From NCBI RefSeq assembly GCF_000233715.2, contig NC_021184.1, positions 2,690,001-2,754,000 on the forward strand: a stretch of DNA of 64,000 bases, given 5' to 3'. The translations under genes were made by a program, and so were the position numbers. Below the pieces are notes generated by a model. That model was given only the letters and a program-made list of their open reading frames with translations, was not told the origin of the DNA and searched no databases. The DNA comes from Desulfoscipio gibsoniae DSM 7213 (GTDB lineage: Bacteria; Bacillota; Desulfotomaculia; Desulfotomaculales; Desulfallaceae). Shown one piece after another: positions 35,013-43,852 of the stretch (its first letter is position 1; each line of letters starts with the position of its first letter).

Positions 35013-35040
35013 TTTACCCTCTTATGCTGTCAAAGTCAGG

Positions 35041-35138
35041 ATATAATATCTGTCCGGTGAAAAAATGTCAATTCAAACAACGGGAAAAACATCCAAACCC
35101 AGCAATTTGTCGGTAACAAAAGCAGCCATAATCAACCC
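35041..35138. repeat. Right copy of the 98-bp direct repeat (original target, tcdA 3' end)
   Basis: Includes the last 66 bases of tcdA with its TGA stop plus 32 bases beyond. The identity with 32938-33035 breaks exactly where tcdA continues on one side and the IS begins on the other. Confidence 0.93.
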
Positions 35139-35864
35139 CGCCACCGAAGGTACATAAGCAATACTGCCTGGAGGGCCGGATATGCAAAATCCGTGAGCTG
35201 CCGGCACGGAAGAACCCGTGGCCGGGGTATACCGGGTTGATACAGTATGCGCGTTGGTATCCGCAAGCGGGCTAATAGGGCGGGCCGTGGAATAAACCAC
35301 TGGCACATCAGCAGTAATCCCGATGGCCCGTAATTTTTTACGCATTACCCTGGCCAGCGGGCAAACTGATGTTTTCCATATGCTGTCAATTTTAAATGAA
35401 GTGGGGTCTAATTTATTACCTGCCCCCATGGCGGAAATCACCGGCATATTTCGCTTAACACAGCCGGCAATTAAAGCCGCCTTGTTGTCCACGTCGTCTA
35501 TAGTGTCTACTACAAAGTCAAGATCCCGGTTATCCAGCATATCGGCGGTGAGCTCAGGAGTAAATTTTTGCTGCCGGGTTTGTATCTGTAAGGCAGGATT
35601 TACTTGAAGCAGGCGCTCTTTCATCACTTGCGTTTTGGGTAGGCCCACGGTATCGGACAGCGCGTGCAGCTGGCGATTAATATTGGTAATATCCACTGTA
35701 TCATGGTCCACCAGAAAAAGGGACCCCACCCCGGAACGGGCCAGTGCCTCCGCTGTAAAGGAACCCACGCCGCCAAGGCCGAATACCGCCACTTTACAGG
35801 CAGCCAATTTTTCAAGACCCGTGCTGCCAATCAGCAGCTCCGTCCTGGCAAATCTATGCGACAC
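35073..35864 (-). CDS. tcdA: tRNA threonylcarbamoyladenosine dehydratase (ThiF/MoeB-like)
   Basis: 263 residues. E1-like Rossmann motif FGLGGVGSFTAEALARSG (29-46), DHDTVDITNINRQLHA with the catalytic-site Asn/Arg, and VDTIDDVDNKAALI. Catalyses ATP-dependent cyclisation of t6A37 to ct6A in tRNA. The position next to aspS, 6S RNA and rarA is that of B. subtilis yrvM. The IS lies immediately downstream, but the gene is intact because the target was duplicated. Confidence 0.92.
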   Translation of the reverse strand: MSHRFARTELLIGSTGLEKLAACKVAVFGLGGVGSFTAEALARSGVGSLFLVDHDTVDITNINRQLHALSDTVGLPKTQVMKERLLQVNPALQIQTRQQKFTPELTADMLDNRDLDFVVDTIDDVDNKAALIAGCVKRNMPVISAMGAGNKLDPTSFKIDSIWKTSVCPLARVMRKKLRAIGITADVPVVYSTARPISPLADTNAHTVSTRYTPATGSSVPAAHGFCISGPPGSIAYVPSVAGLIMAAFVTDKLLGLDVFPVV

Positions 35865-36021
35865 TTTAACACCTCTTTACTGCTAACTTTAATGCTAACT
35901 AAGCATCTGCACTCTGCATCGTGATGGAGACAGGTAATACCAAAAAAATACCCAAGGAGCTAAGGCTAACCATGCCCCGGGACTAATTACAAATATATCC
36001 CCGGCCAGTAAATAATGAAAA
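35865..36021. other. Spacer between tcdA and the 6S RNA terminator
   Basis: About 157 bp. It should contain the tcdA promoter on the minus strand. Imperfect CCGGGG/CCCGGG complementarity near 35977-36003; no gene seen. Confidence 0.45.
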
Positions 36022-36064
36022 GTTTCCAGAAGTCAATTGCTGATAGCAACTGCCCGCTGGAAAC
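36022..36064 (-). terminator. Terminator downstream of the putative 6S RNA
   Basis: GTTTCCAG/CTGGAAAC outer stem with an inner CAGTTGC/GCAATTG stem, then TTTTC on the minus strand, about 20 bases past the 6S core. Confidence 0.7.
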
Positions 36065-36084
36065 CATTTTATAAAACCGCATAA

Positions 36085-36258
36085 CCCCATAGTGCCGACA
36101 ATCCCCAAAGTTTTACTGAACCTGTTCTCACAGGTGGGTGCCCTCCTGCATGATTCACGTTTCCTCTATGTAGAGTCTTACAATCCACATCCAGAGGCCG
36201 GGCTCCCTTTACATTGGTGTTGGCTCAAAACTTCAGGCTGATCTCGCACACCACAGGG
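36085..36258 (-). ncRNA. ssrS: Putative 6S RNA
   Basis: No ORF lies here, yet the sequence is GC-richer than its flanks and folds as a rod: the 5' end CCCTGTGGTG pairs fully (with GU) with CACTATGGGG at the 3' end, AAGTTTT pairs with AAAACTT further in, and ACCTGTGAGAACAGGT forms a GAGA tetraloop hairpin. Length about 175-185 nt, and GGGCACCCACCT resembles conserved 6S segments. Position between aspS and tcdA equals that of bsrA (6S-1) in B. subtilis. 6S RNA sequesters the housekeeping RNA polymerase by mimicking an open promoter. Confidence 0.75.
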
Positions 36259-36271
36259 TGTATTTCTTAAA

Positions 36272-36296
36272 TTATGTTAACTCAATGTTAACATAA
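36272..36296. promoter_or_regulatory. Perfect inverted repeat at the 5' side of the 6S RNA
   Basis: TTATGTTAAC, 5-nt spacer, GTTAACATAA. It covers the most likely -10 (CATAAT on the minus strand) of the 6S gene, so it looks like an operator. The protein that binds is unknown. Confidence 0.6.
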
Positions 36297-36381
36297 AGTG
36301 TGGCTTTATAGCAAGTGTAACGACTTATTTAACGCTGGGATTATTTATTAGTCAAAATTAACTTTTTTATGCATAATCAGG

Positions 36382-38181
36382 TTATTTCTTATCGGCTGCC
36401 TTTTTTACCGCACTTTTTATATGCAGTTCTCTAAGTTGACGTTCATCCACCGCTCCAGGAGCCATGGTCATTAAATCAGTGGCACTTTGGGTCTTGGGGA
36501 ATGGTATCACATCACGGATAGTCTTTTTACCGGTCAGCAGCATGATCAGACGGTCAAACCCGAAGGCAATGCCCCCGTGGGGCGGAGTACCATACTCGAA
36601 GGCCTCCAGCATATAGAAGAACTTTTCTTGGGCCTCTTCCTTGGTAAGGCCGATGGCATCAAACATTATTTCCTGCACATCCCGGCGGTGAATCCTAATG
36701 CTGCCTCCCCCTATTTCAATACCGTTTAAAACCATATCGTAAGCCCGCGCCCGCACCCGGCCCGGATCGCTCTGCAATAAAGGTAAGTCTTCCTCCCGAG
36801 GTGAGGTAAACGGGTGGTGCATGGCCACCCAGCGCTTCTCTTCGTCGTCATACTCCAGCAGGGGGAAATCGGTGACCCATAAAAAGTTAAACTTATCCCG
36901 GGGAATGATATCAAGCCGCTCGGCCAGGTGGAGACGGAGCGCCCCCAGAGAAGCTGCCACCACATTTGGTTGGTCAGCTACAAACAACAACAGGTCACCT
37001 TCTTGGGCGTTAAACCGGTCTAAAATAGTGGCAATTTCTCGCTCATTGAAGAATTTGGCGATCGGAGACTTTACCCCATCGGCGGTGACAATGAAATAAG
37101 CCAAACCGCGAGCCTGGTAAATTGCTGCAAACTTGGTAAGGTCGTCGATATCCTTGCGGCTGTACCCGCCGCAACCGGCGGCGTTAATGCCGCGCACCTG
37201 CCCGCTGCCTTCCACCGCTGAGGTGAACACCTTGAATCCACAGCCCGCGGCAATATCCGTGATGTCCACTAATTCCATGCCAAACCTGGTGTCGGGCTTG
37301 TCCGAGCCAAAGCGGTCCATGGCCTCCTGGTAGGTCAGGCGTGTAAAGGGCGTAGCTACATCAAGTCCTACCATTTCCCGGCACAGCCTGGCGATCATTT
37401 CTTCCATCAGTGAAAGTACATCTTCAACATCAACAAAGGACATTTCCAGGTCTATCTGGGTGAACTCGGGCTGCCGGTCGGCCCGCAAATCCTCATCCCT
37501 AAAGCAGCGTACAATTTGAAAATATCTGTCCATGCCCGATACCATTAAAATTTGTTTAAACAACTGGGGTGACTGGGGCAGGGCATAAAAACGACCCGGG
37601 TTCAAGCGGCTGGGCACCAAAAAGTCTCTGGCCCCCTCGGGGGTGCTGCGAGTCAACATGGGTGTTTCAATTTCCCAAAAGCCATGTTCGTCAAGGAAGT
37701 CACGCACCGCCTTGGCGGCCCGGTGACGCATCAGCAATGCCTGCTGCATTTCCGGCCGGCGCAGGTCCAGGTAGCGATAGCGCAGGCGCAGGTTTTCGTC
37801 TACCTCCACCCCGTCTTCAATATAAAAGGGCGGTGTTTTAGCCCGGTTTAATACGCGCATTTCATCCACCAGCACTTCAATTTCCCCGGTGGCCAAATTT
37901 AGGTTCACCGTCCCCTCGGGCCTTATGGATACCCGCCCGGTTATCGCCAGCACATATTCACTGCGTACACCCTCGGCCTTTTCAAAGGACGTGCTGTTGA
38001 TATCGGGGCTGAAGACTACCTGCACCAGCCCGGTGCGGTCGCGCAAATCAACAAAAATTAGGCCGCCATGGTCACGGCGGGTATTAACCCAACCCATTAG
38101 AGTAACCGCCCTGCCGTTGTCGCCGGCGGCTAATTCCCCGCAATAATGGCTGCGTTTCATCCCCTGTAAAGATTCTGACAT
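36382..38181 (-). CDS. aspS: Aspartyl-tRNA synthetase (bacterial type, possibly Asp/Asn non-discriminating)
   Basis: 599 residues with N-terminal OB fold ([22 protein letters not shown]), class II core, the bacterial GAD insertion domain (about 290-410), and motif 3 GIAFGFDRL. Bacterial-type length. Whether it also charges tRNA-Asn depends on gatCAB, which is outside this window. Pairs with hisS 250 bp upstream on the same strand. Confidence 0.96.
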   Translation of the reverse strand: MSESLQGMKRSHYCGELAAGDNGRAVTLMGWVNTRRDHGGLIFVDLRDRTGLVQVVFSPDINSTSFEKAEGVRSEYVLAITGRVSIRPEGTVNLNLATGEIEVLVDEMRVLNRAKTPPFYIEDGVEVDENLRLRYRYLDLRRPEMQQALLMRHRAAKAVRDFLDEHGFWEIETPMLTRSTPEGARDFLVPSRLNPGRFYALPQSPQLFKQILMVSGMDRYFQIVRCFRDEDLRADRQPEFTQIDLEMSFVDVEDVLSLMEEMIARLCREMVGLDVATPFTRLTYQEAMDRFGSDKPDTRFGMELVDITDIAAGCGFKVFTSAVEGSGQVRGINAAGCGGYSRKDIDDLTKFAAIYQARGLAYFIVTADGVKSPIAKFFNEREIATILDRFNAQEGDLLLFVADQPNVVAASLGALRLHLAERLDIIPRDKFNFLWVTDFPLLEYDDEEKRWVAMHHPFTSPREEDLPLLQSDPGRVRARAYDMVLNGIEIGGGSIRIHRRDVQEIMFDAIGLTKEEAQEKFFYMLEAFEYGTPPHGGIAFGFDRLIMLLTGKKTIRDVIPFPKTQSATDLMTMAPGAVDERQLRELHIKSAVKKAADKK

Positions 38182-38434
38182 TAATGCAAAAACCTCCCTG
38201 CCATAATACCGGTGTCTGTTTTTTTGCTGTTATTAGCCACTTTTATGCCACCGGCAGTAATAAATCATATCTCGTTTAAAGTTTAATAAGTTTCTAATAA
38301 GCAATCTCTGTAACCAAGGAACACCTTTTGCTGTAATCATGGTCTAAATCCAGACAACAAACATGCCCATTAGGTAAACCACGGTATTACCGGGCCAACA
38401 TAATTACCATCCCCGGCAAAATAAGCGAAACTGG

Positions 38435-39685
38435 TTATTTTAGTGCACTGATAATCTGGTCAGCAGGGATATCTCGCTGGCTGCCCGCGGTCATATCCCG
38501 CAGCACAACGCTGCCCTTTTGCAGTTCATCCTCGCCGATAATAACAGTATAGCGCACACCCAGCTTACCAGCGTATTTCATCTGGGCTTTGAGACTGCGT
38601 CCCTGGTAGTCCATATCAGCAGCTATACCGGCGGCCCGCAACCGGGCCAGCAAAGAGAAACTTTCCCGAACCGCCCGGTCCCCTACGGCTACTAAAAATA
38701 CCACCGGGCCGGCCTGTATGTCCGGCAGTTTTCCGCGGCTTTCCAGAGCCAGCAAAATCCTTTCCAGCCCCAGTGCAAAACCGATACCCGGGGTGGGCGG
38801 CCCACCGCACGCTTCAATTAAACCGTTATAGCGCCCGCCCCCACCAACGGAACTTTGTGCACCAATATCGGGAGCCATTATTTCAAAGGCGGTGTGGGTA
38901 TAATAGTCTAAGCCGCGCACCAGCCTCTTATCCAGCACATAGGGTATACCTAGATCCTGCATATACTGCTGCACTTGGTCAAAATGAGCCCGGCATTCCA
39001 GGCACAGGCAGTCCGTTGTGGTGGGTGCCTCCCGGGCCAGCTCGGTGCAGCGATTTGATTTACAATCCAGTATCCGTAATGGATTTCTTGCATATCTGTT
39101 TTGACAGTTGGCACACAATTCACCCAGCACGGGCTGGAAAAACTGCTGCAGCTTTTCCCGTACTACATTACGGCACTCGGGGCAGCCCAAACTGTTTATG
39201 TGCAGCTCCAAATCATTTAGCCCCAACCGGCCATAAAAATCCATGGCCAGAGCCATTACTTCGGCATCCACCGCGGGCTGCTGTGCCCCAAACACCTCTA
39301 TCCCGAACTGGTGAAACTGCCGGTAGCGCCCGGCCTGGGGACGGTCGTATCTGAACATGGGCCCTATGTAATAGGCTTTTACTGGCTGGGGCCCGGCGTA
39401 CAGCTTATTTTCCAGGTAGGCCCGCACCACGGATGCTGTTCCCTCAGGGCGCAGGGTAATGCTCCGCTCGCCCCGGTCCTGGAAGGTATACATTTCTTTT
39501 TCCACTATATCGGTGTTTTCCCCCACCCCGCGCACAAATAATTCCGTATGCTCAAAAATAGGGGTGCGGATTTCCCGGTAACCGTACTCCCGACACACCC
39601 GGGCCGCCACATTCTCTATGTAGTGCCAATTTTCAACCTGACCCGGGAGAATATCAGCGGTCCCCCGCGGCCGTGTAGTCAACAT
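38435..39685 (-). CDS. hisS: Histidyl-tRNA synthetase
   Basis: 416 residues. Starts [20 protein letters not shown]; class II motif 2 ([17 protein letters not shown]), HisA motifs [14 protein letters not shown] and GGRYNGLI, and the anticodon-binding domain at the C-terminus. The frame is open for another 34 codons, but a consensus promoter at 39787-39815 puts the transcript start inside that stretch and GGAGG precedes the ATG at 39685. A terminator-like hairpin sits in the leader. Contains an unusual Cys-rich insert with several CxxC (CPEC, CANC, CLEC) near 175-240. Confidence 0.96.
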   Translation of the reverse strand: MLTTRPRGTADILPGQVENWHYIENVAARVCREYGYREIRTPIFEHTELFVRGVGENTDIVEKEMYTFQDRGERSITLRPEGTASVVRAYLENKLYAGPQPVKAYYIGPMFRYDRPQAGRYRQFHQFGIEVFGAQQPAVDAEVMALAMDFYGRLGLNDLELHINSLGCPECRNVVREKLQQFFQPVLGELCANCQNRYARNPLRILDCKSNRCTELAREAPTTTDCLCLECRAHFDQVQQYMQDLGIPYVLDKRLVRGLDYYTHTAFEIMAPDIGAQSSVGGGGRYNGLIEACGGPPTPGIGFALGLERILLALESRGKLPDIQAGPVVFLVAVGDRAVRESFSLLARLRAAGIAADMDYQGRSLKAQMKYAGKLGVRYTVIIGEDELQKGSVVLRDMTAGSQRDIPADQIISALK

Positions 39686-39721
39686 ACTGATATTTCCTCC
39701 TTCATATTTAACAACAGAAAA

Positions 39722-39750
39722 CTCCCGCAACCGGTAACCGGAAACGGGAG
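39722..39750 (-). promoter_or_regulatory. Terminator-like hairpin in the hisS leader
   Basis: CTCCCG/CGGGAG and inner CCGG/CCGG stems, followed on the minus strand by TTTTCTGTTG, between the promoter and the hisS Shine-Dalgarno. No AGGGTGG T-box sequence precedes it, so it is either a different attenuator or a plain leader hairpin. Confidence 0.6.
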
Positions 39751-39786
39751 GGCAAAGCAGTAGTCTGCTATGCATACCTGAATCCA

Positions 39787-39815
39787 ATTTTATGTAAAAT
39801 CTCGAGTTTTGTCAA
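39787..39815 (-). promoter_or_regulatory. Sigma-A promoter of hisS
   Basis: Minus strand TTGACA (39810-39815), 17-bp spacer, TAAAAT (39787-39792). Transcript start near 39780, giving a leader of about 95 nt. Confidence 0.85.
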
Positions 39816-40004
39816 CCTGCGCCATTATTGCACAAAGCTATTCCACAGGTTTTAATAATAGGCTTAGGCAAGCTTATAATATCAAAAGGCGGCTAAATAT
39901 ATAGAAGTTTATGCAATATTGGTTATTGGCGTGGTATTTTCCACCCAACCGGCCTGCTGGCGATTACAAGGCTAAAATGATATAATCAAACAGAGGTGAT
40001 AACC

Positions 40005-40211
40005 ATGGAACTAGTAGAAAGAATTAATTATTTGGCCCGCAAACAGCGTTATGAAGGATTGACCGATGAAGAAAAAGATGAGCAGCAAAAGCTACGCAGG
40101 CAATATCTGGACGGCATCCGCAAGCAGATTGTGGACGCCATGGAAGGTGCCGGGTATACAAAAAAACATGACACCCTGTGCGAATGCCATGAATGCAAGT
40201 CACGTCAATAA
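40005..40211 (+). CDS. DUF896 family protein (YnzC-like)
   Basis: 68 residues: MELVERINYLARKQRYEGLT with EEKDEQQKLRRQYLDGIRKQ is DUF896. The ATG at 40005 follows AGAGGTGAT; an upstream in-frame GTG lies inside that site. The C-terminus adds CECHEC. B. subtilis YnzC/SOS-linked relatives are known but the function is unclear. A TATAAT lies at 39981-39986. One of few plus-strand genes, divergent from hisS. Confidence 0.88.
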   Translation: MELVERINYLARKQRYEGLTDEEKDEQQKLRRQYLDGIRKQIVDAMEGAGYTKKHDTLCECHECKSRQ

Positions 40212-40228
40212 TTTTTGAGCTGAGATAA

Positions 40229-41920
40229 TTAACCACCCAGCTCCAGTACCCAACCCCTTAACGCTTTACGATCTACCTGGCCATCCGGTGTTTTAGGGAT
40301 GGTTTCCTTAACCGCAAACTCCCTGGGAGCAGCGTGGGCCGCCAGGCCGTTCTTCACATAATTGCGCAGCTCTTCGCCCAATTGTTCCGACCACTGGTAG
40401 CCTGGTTGCAGCACAATATAGGCCTTGATAATTTCACCCCTTATTTTGTCCGGTTTACCTGCTACGCCGGCATCCTGAACAGCCGGGTGCTCCCGTAGCT
40501 TCTCCTCCACTTCCCACGGGCCGACCCGCTCGCCTGCTGTATTGATCACCCCATCAACCCGGCCCTGGAAGTAAAAATAGCCATCCTCATCCATGTACGC
40601 AGCATCCCCGGAGATAAACCAGGGGTCCAGCTTAAAGTAGGCCTCGTATTTCTCCCGTTCCCCCCACACATCCCGGGCCATGGCGGGCCAGCCCCGCTGC
40701 ACGGCCAGGTTGCCCACACGGTAAGGCGGCAGCTCGTTGCCGGCATCGTCCACCACGGCAGCCTTGATGCCGGGCACGGGCCGGCCAATGGAACCCAGCT
40801 TGATATCCAGGCAGCGCAGGTTGCATATCATGTTCATCCCTGTCTCGCTCATCCACCAGGTATCATAAACCGGAATGCCAAAGGTGTCCATGCACCACTG
40901 CATGACATCGGCAGTAAGCGGCTCACCCACGCTGAGCAAGTGCCGCACGCTGCCCAGGTCGTACTGTCCATAAACTTGCGGCCCTGCGGCGATAATCATG
41001 CGCCAGGCGGTGGGCGCACTGTACCACACGCTCACTTTATATTTTTCCAGTACCCGGCACCAACTGGCCGCATCAAAGCGCCCCCCCTTAACCAGCACCG
41101 GCACACCGTGCAGCCAGGGCGCCAAAAATCCATAGGCAATACCAGTAATCCAGCCCGGGTCGGCAGTACACCAGTAAACGTCCCCTTCCTTTAAATCATG
41201 CACCCAGGCAGCAGTGTTCCACAAGCCCAGCATGATATCGTGCACATGTACAAGCCCCTTGGGGCGCCCGTCTGCACCGGCGGCATATAGTATAAACAGG
41301 GGATCCTCCCTGGTTAACCAGCAGCAATGTGCCACGGATGAGGCAGCGGCCACTTCACTGTGCCAGTCCAAAACGTTGTCGATGTCTGACGCCATGCCAC
41401 CGGTGATAAATACTGTGTTTAACCTGGGTAAATTTTGCCGCGGCACCCGGGGCAATAAATCAGTAATGGTCACCAGAGCCCGGGCACCGCTGCTCTGCAG
41501 CCGCTCCCGCACGGCGTCCTCCATGAATGCCTCGAAAAGAGGCACTACTATAATCCCTTTCTTGGCCGCCCCCAAAAAGCTGATATACAGCTCCGGGCTG
41601 CGGGGTAGAAACAAAGCCAGACGGTCGCCCCGCTGCAGGCCTCGTTTGTCCAGGGTATTGGCAAACCGGTTAACAATTTCGTTCAATTGATTAAAGGTAT
41701 AACTCTCCTGCCGGTCATCAGCGTCGAAATAAAGCGCCACCCGGTCCCCCAGCCCGCGGGCAATATTATCATCCAGCACCCGGTGCGCAATATTGACCCC
41801 GGCAGCGTCCCCGTAAAAATCCCGGGCCAGTTCCGTAAAACTGAATGTACTGTAAGTTTCTTTATAGTTCCGCAAATTATGGTCGCCGGGCAGGGCGCCT
41901 ATTACCTTTATTTCACTCAT
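40229..41920 (-). CDS. AMP-binding acetyl/propionyl-CoA synthetase-like protein with altered catalytic motifs
   Basis: 563 residues of the AcsA type. Core motifs A5 (YDTWWMSETG) and A7 (FISGDAAYMDEDGYFYFQGR) are conserved. The phosphate loop, normally YTSGSTGKPKG, reads YAAGADGRPKG, losing all hydroxyl residues, and the C-terminal A10 motif, normally with SGK, reads PDGQVDRKAL, losing the lysine needed for adenylation. Enzymatic activity is therefore doubtful; it may have a different or regulatory role. ATG at 41920 follows GAGAGGTGA; the upstream GTG lies inside that site. It stands alone, convergent with the DUF896 gene. Confidence 0.88.
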   Translation of the reverse strand: MSEIKVIGALPGDHNLRNYKETYSTFSFTELARDFYGDAAGVNIAHRVLDDNIARGLGDRVALYFDADDRQESYTFNQLNEIVNRFANTLDKRGLQRGDRLALFLPRSPELYISFLGAAKKGIIVVPLFEAFMEDAVRERLQSSGARALVTITDLLPRVPRQNLPRLNTVFITGGMASDIDNVLDWHSEVAAASSVAHCCWLTREDPLFILYAAGADGRPKGLVHVHDIMLGLWNTAAWVHDLKEGDVYWCTADPGWITGIAYGFLAPWLHGVPVLVKGGRFDAASWCRVLEKYKVSVWYSAPTAWRMIIAAGPQVYGQYDLGSVRHLLSVGEPLTADVMQWCMDTFGIPVYDTWWMSETGMNMICNLRCLDIKLGSIGRPVPGIKAAVVDDAGNELPPYRVGNLAVQRGWPAMARDVWGEREKYEAYFKLDPWFISGDAAYMDEDGYFYFQGRVDGVINTAGERVGPWEVEEKLREHPAVQDAGVAGKPDKIRGEIIKAYIVLQPGYQWSEQLGEELRNYVKNGLAAHAAPREFAVKETIPKTPDGQVDRKALRGWVLELGG

Positions 41921-42283
41921 TTCTCTCACCTCTCATGTATTAAGTACTATAATAAGGGGCAATATTCCTGCAATTGTGAATTTTCCACCCAACATAGATT
42001 TTATTTAATGAGAAAAAAGCTTCGCTGGTTACTGCTATTTTCAGCGTAATCGCACTGCCCCGCGGCATGGGGTTTGCTGAGGAAATGATTGCCGATCCTT
42101 GGTAGTTAAGGAACACTGTGATTAAAAAAAATCCATTTTCGTGAGTGAGTGTGACTAAATGATCATGGATGCCGGAAAGAAAAACCCGGGCTTTCTGACG
42201 GAATGGCAATACCGGCAGATAGATTCCGGGTATCTCTGCTGTTTATTAAGAAAGCCGGGTTTACACCTGATTTGCGCCTGAAT
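41921..42283. other. 363-bp region between the AMP-binding gene and the metallo-hydrolase
   Basis: No convincing gene; open frames here lack ribosome binding sites. Bases 42119-42170 resemble 10213-10262 (degenerate dispersed repeat). On the plus strand about 42005-42105 is a stop-free stretch that may be a remnant of a membrane protein. Confidence 0.45.
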
Positions 42284-42901
42284 TTAGAGAAAGGGATTGT
42301 GTCTTTTCTCAGCACCAATGGTGGAGGCAGGGCCGTGACCAGGGTAAACTCTGGTATCATCGGGGAAGACCAGCAATTTAGTTTTAATGGAATTGATCAA
42401 TACGTTGTGATCGCCTCCGGGGAAGTCGGAACGCCCCACAGAGCCCTGGAACAGGGTATCCCCCGTAATTAAAATATTTCCCACTTTCAAAGAAATGCCG
42501 CCCGGGGTATGGCCGGGGGTATGAATAACTTCGATGGTCACCTCGCCCACTTGTATTTTGTCCCCTTCCTCCAACAAACGTTCAGCTGCCTTAAACTTTA
42601 GCAGCGAACCCATATACATGGATAGGTTTTGTCCAGGGCTGGTGAGCATGCCGGCATCCTGCGCGTGAATGAGTACTTCAGCACCGGTAGCTTCGCGCAC
42701 CTCTTTCAGCGCCGATATGTGGTCCACATGACCGTGGGTGAGAATAATATATTTGCATTTAATCCCCAGTGCTTTCAGCCGCTTTAAAATGCGATCGCCC
42801 TCGGCACCGGGATCCACCACTGCTCCTACTCCGGTTTTATCGCAGCCGATTATGTAACAATTGGCTTCAATGGGGCCAACCCCGAATCCTTCAAAGATCA
42901 A
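42284..42901 (-). CDS. MBL-fold metallo-hydrolase, copy 1 (glyoxalase II-like)
   Basis: 205 residues. Zinc motif THGHVDH near 56-62, later HTPGHTPGGI, and D in ITGDTLF; C-terminal YPGHGPASTIGAEKRHNPFL. Resembles YcbL/GloB-like hydrolases that sit near rel and hisS in Firmicutes. Substrate unknown. Very similar to the next gene; the two arose by tandem duplication. Confidence 0.9.
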   Translation of the reverse strand: MIFEGFGVGPIEANCYIIGCDKTGVGAVVDPGAEGDRILKRLKALGIKCKYIILTHGHVDHISALKEVREATGAEVLIHAQDAGMLTSPGQNLSMYMGSLLKFKAAERLLEEGDKIQVGEVTIEVIHTPGHTPGGISLKVGNILITGDTLFQGSVGRSDFPGGDHNVLINSIKTKLLVFPDDTRVYPGHGPASTIGAEKRHNPFL

Positions 42902-43067
42902 AATAGCAACCTCCTGTTAAAATTTTTTTGCAATAAGGATTTTAAATCAATTAAGTCAATGGAGATAATATCACCGCAACCAATGCACAGCCGAACATTA
43001 AAAATTTGGGGAACCTGAAACAACCAGCTGTATTTATTTATATAACATTACCGTCTTTACTTATCCA

Positions 43068-43682
43068 TTAAAGAAACGGGTTATATCTTTTCTCAGCGCC
43101 AATGGTGGAAGCAGGGCCATGTCCGGGATAAATCTCAGTCTCATCGGCAAAACCCAACAGTTTGGTTTTTATGGAATTAATCAATACCTGGTGGTTGCCC
43201 CCGGGCAGATCGGAACGCCCCACTGAACAAGCAAAAAGAGTGTCCCCGGTAATTAATATATCTCCCGCCTTGAGGCATATACCACCCGGGGTGTGGCCGG
43301 GCGTGTGCAGTACCTCCAAGGTAATATTGCCCACCTGTATTTTATCACCATCCTCCAGCAGCCGGTCAACCCCCGGAAATTTTAGGGAACGGACGGGCAA
43401 AAATGAATATCGCGACGGGTTGGTCAGCCTTTGCATATCACCGGCGTGCATGAGCACCTTGGCACCGGTGGCCGCATGTACTTCATCCAGTGCGCCAATA
43501 TGATCAATATGGCCATGGGTGAGAATTATGTATTTACACTTTAATTGCAGACTGTCCAGCTTGTTGAGGATAATTTCGCCCTCGTCTCCGGGATCCACCA
43601 CTGCTCCTATCCCGGTTTCAGGACAACCGATGATGTAACAATTGGTAGCTAGTGAACCCACTTCCAGTCGGTAAAAAATCAA
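43068..43682 (-). CDS. MBL-fold metallo-hydrolase, copy 2
   Basis: 204 residues, same motifs as copy 1 (THGHIDH, HTPGHTPGGI, ITGDTLF, C-terminal YPGHGPASTIGAEKRYNPFL). The largest differences are at residues 85-110 (lid region), suggesting changed substrate range. It lies between rel and copy 1; the dtd gene often found here is absent. Confidence 0.9.
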   Translation of the reverse strand: MIFYRLEVGSLATNCYIIGCPETGIGAVVDPGDEGEIILNKLDSLQLKCKYIILTHGHIDHIGALDEVHAATGAKVLMHAGDMQRLTNPSRYSFLPVRSLKFPGVDRLLEDGDKIQVGNITLEVLHTPGHTPGGICLKAGDILITGDTLFACSVGRSDLPGGNHQVLINSIKTKLLGFADETEIYPGHGPASTIGAEKRYNPFL

Positions 43683-43746
43683 AGATATCCCTCCGATTAT
43701 AAAATTTAATTAAGGCAATTATCCGTTTATACCAACAATTTAGTTT

Positions 43747-43852
43747 TTTATAAAAGTTTGAGCCTGATTATCCACGTACTGCTGCTCGATATTGCTATTT
43801 TTGGATTTTTGTATTTGTGGATTGTTTATAAAAGTTTAAGCCTGACCCCGGC
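43747..43852 (+). repeat. Two copies of the AAAAGTTTAAGCCTGACCCC repeat downstream of rel
   Basis: TTTATAAAAGTTTGAGCCTG at 43747 and TTTATAAAAGTTTAAGCCTG followed by ACCCCGGCG at 43825-43852. The second copy, read on the minus strand, encodes the last residues RGQA and the stop codon of Rel. Confidence 0.75.

Larger units (their letters stand above)
33036..35040 (+). mobile_element. IS1634-family insertion sequence, about 2.0 kb
   Basis: Bounded exactly by the 98-bp direct repeats. Terminal sequences are related inverted repeats: left GTTAGTTTAACAGCCTA, right (complement) CTGACTTTGACAGCATA, sharing TTT.ACAGC.TA. One transposase gene, with an inward-facing terminator at the left end and a hairpin terminator at the right end. 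Codon use and base composition differ from the host. Perfect flanks and an intact transposase indicate a recent insertion. Confidence 0.92.

Noticed and set aside
32938-35138. 98-bp repeats considered as att sites of an integrative element
   Set aside because: The segment holds only a DDE transposase with terminal inverted repeats and no integrase; target duplication by the IS explains it better.
39686-39787. Longer hisS start giving a 450-residue protein
   Set aside because: A consensus promoter overlaps this stretch and the ATG at 39685 has the Shine-Dalgarno and the conserved N-terminus.
41940-42360. Short minus-strand open frames upstream of the AMP-binding gene
   Set aside because: No ribosome binding sites, overlap a degenerate repeat, and no conserved motif.
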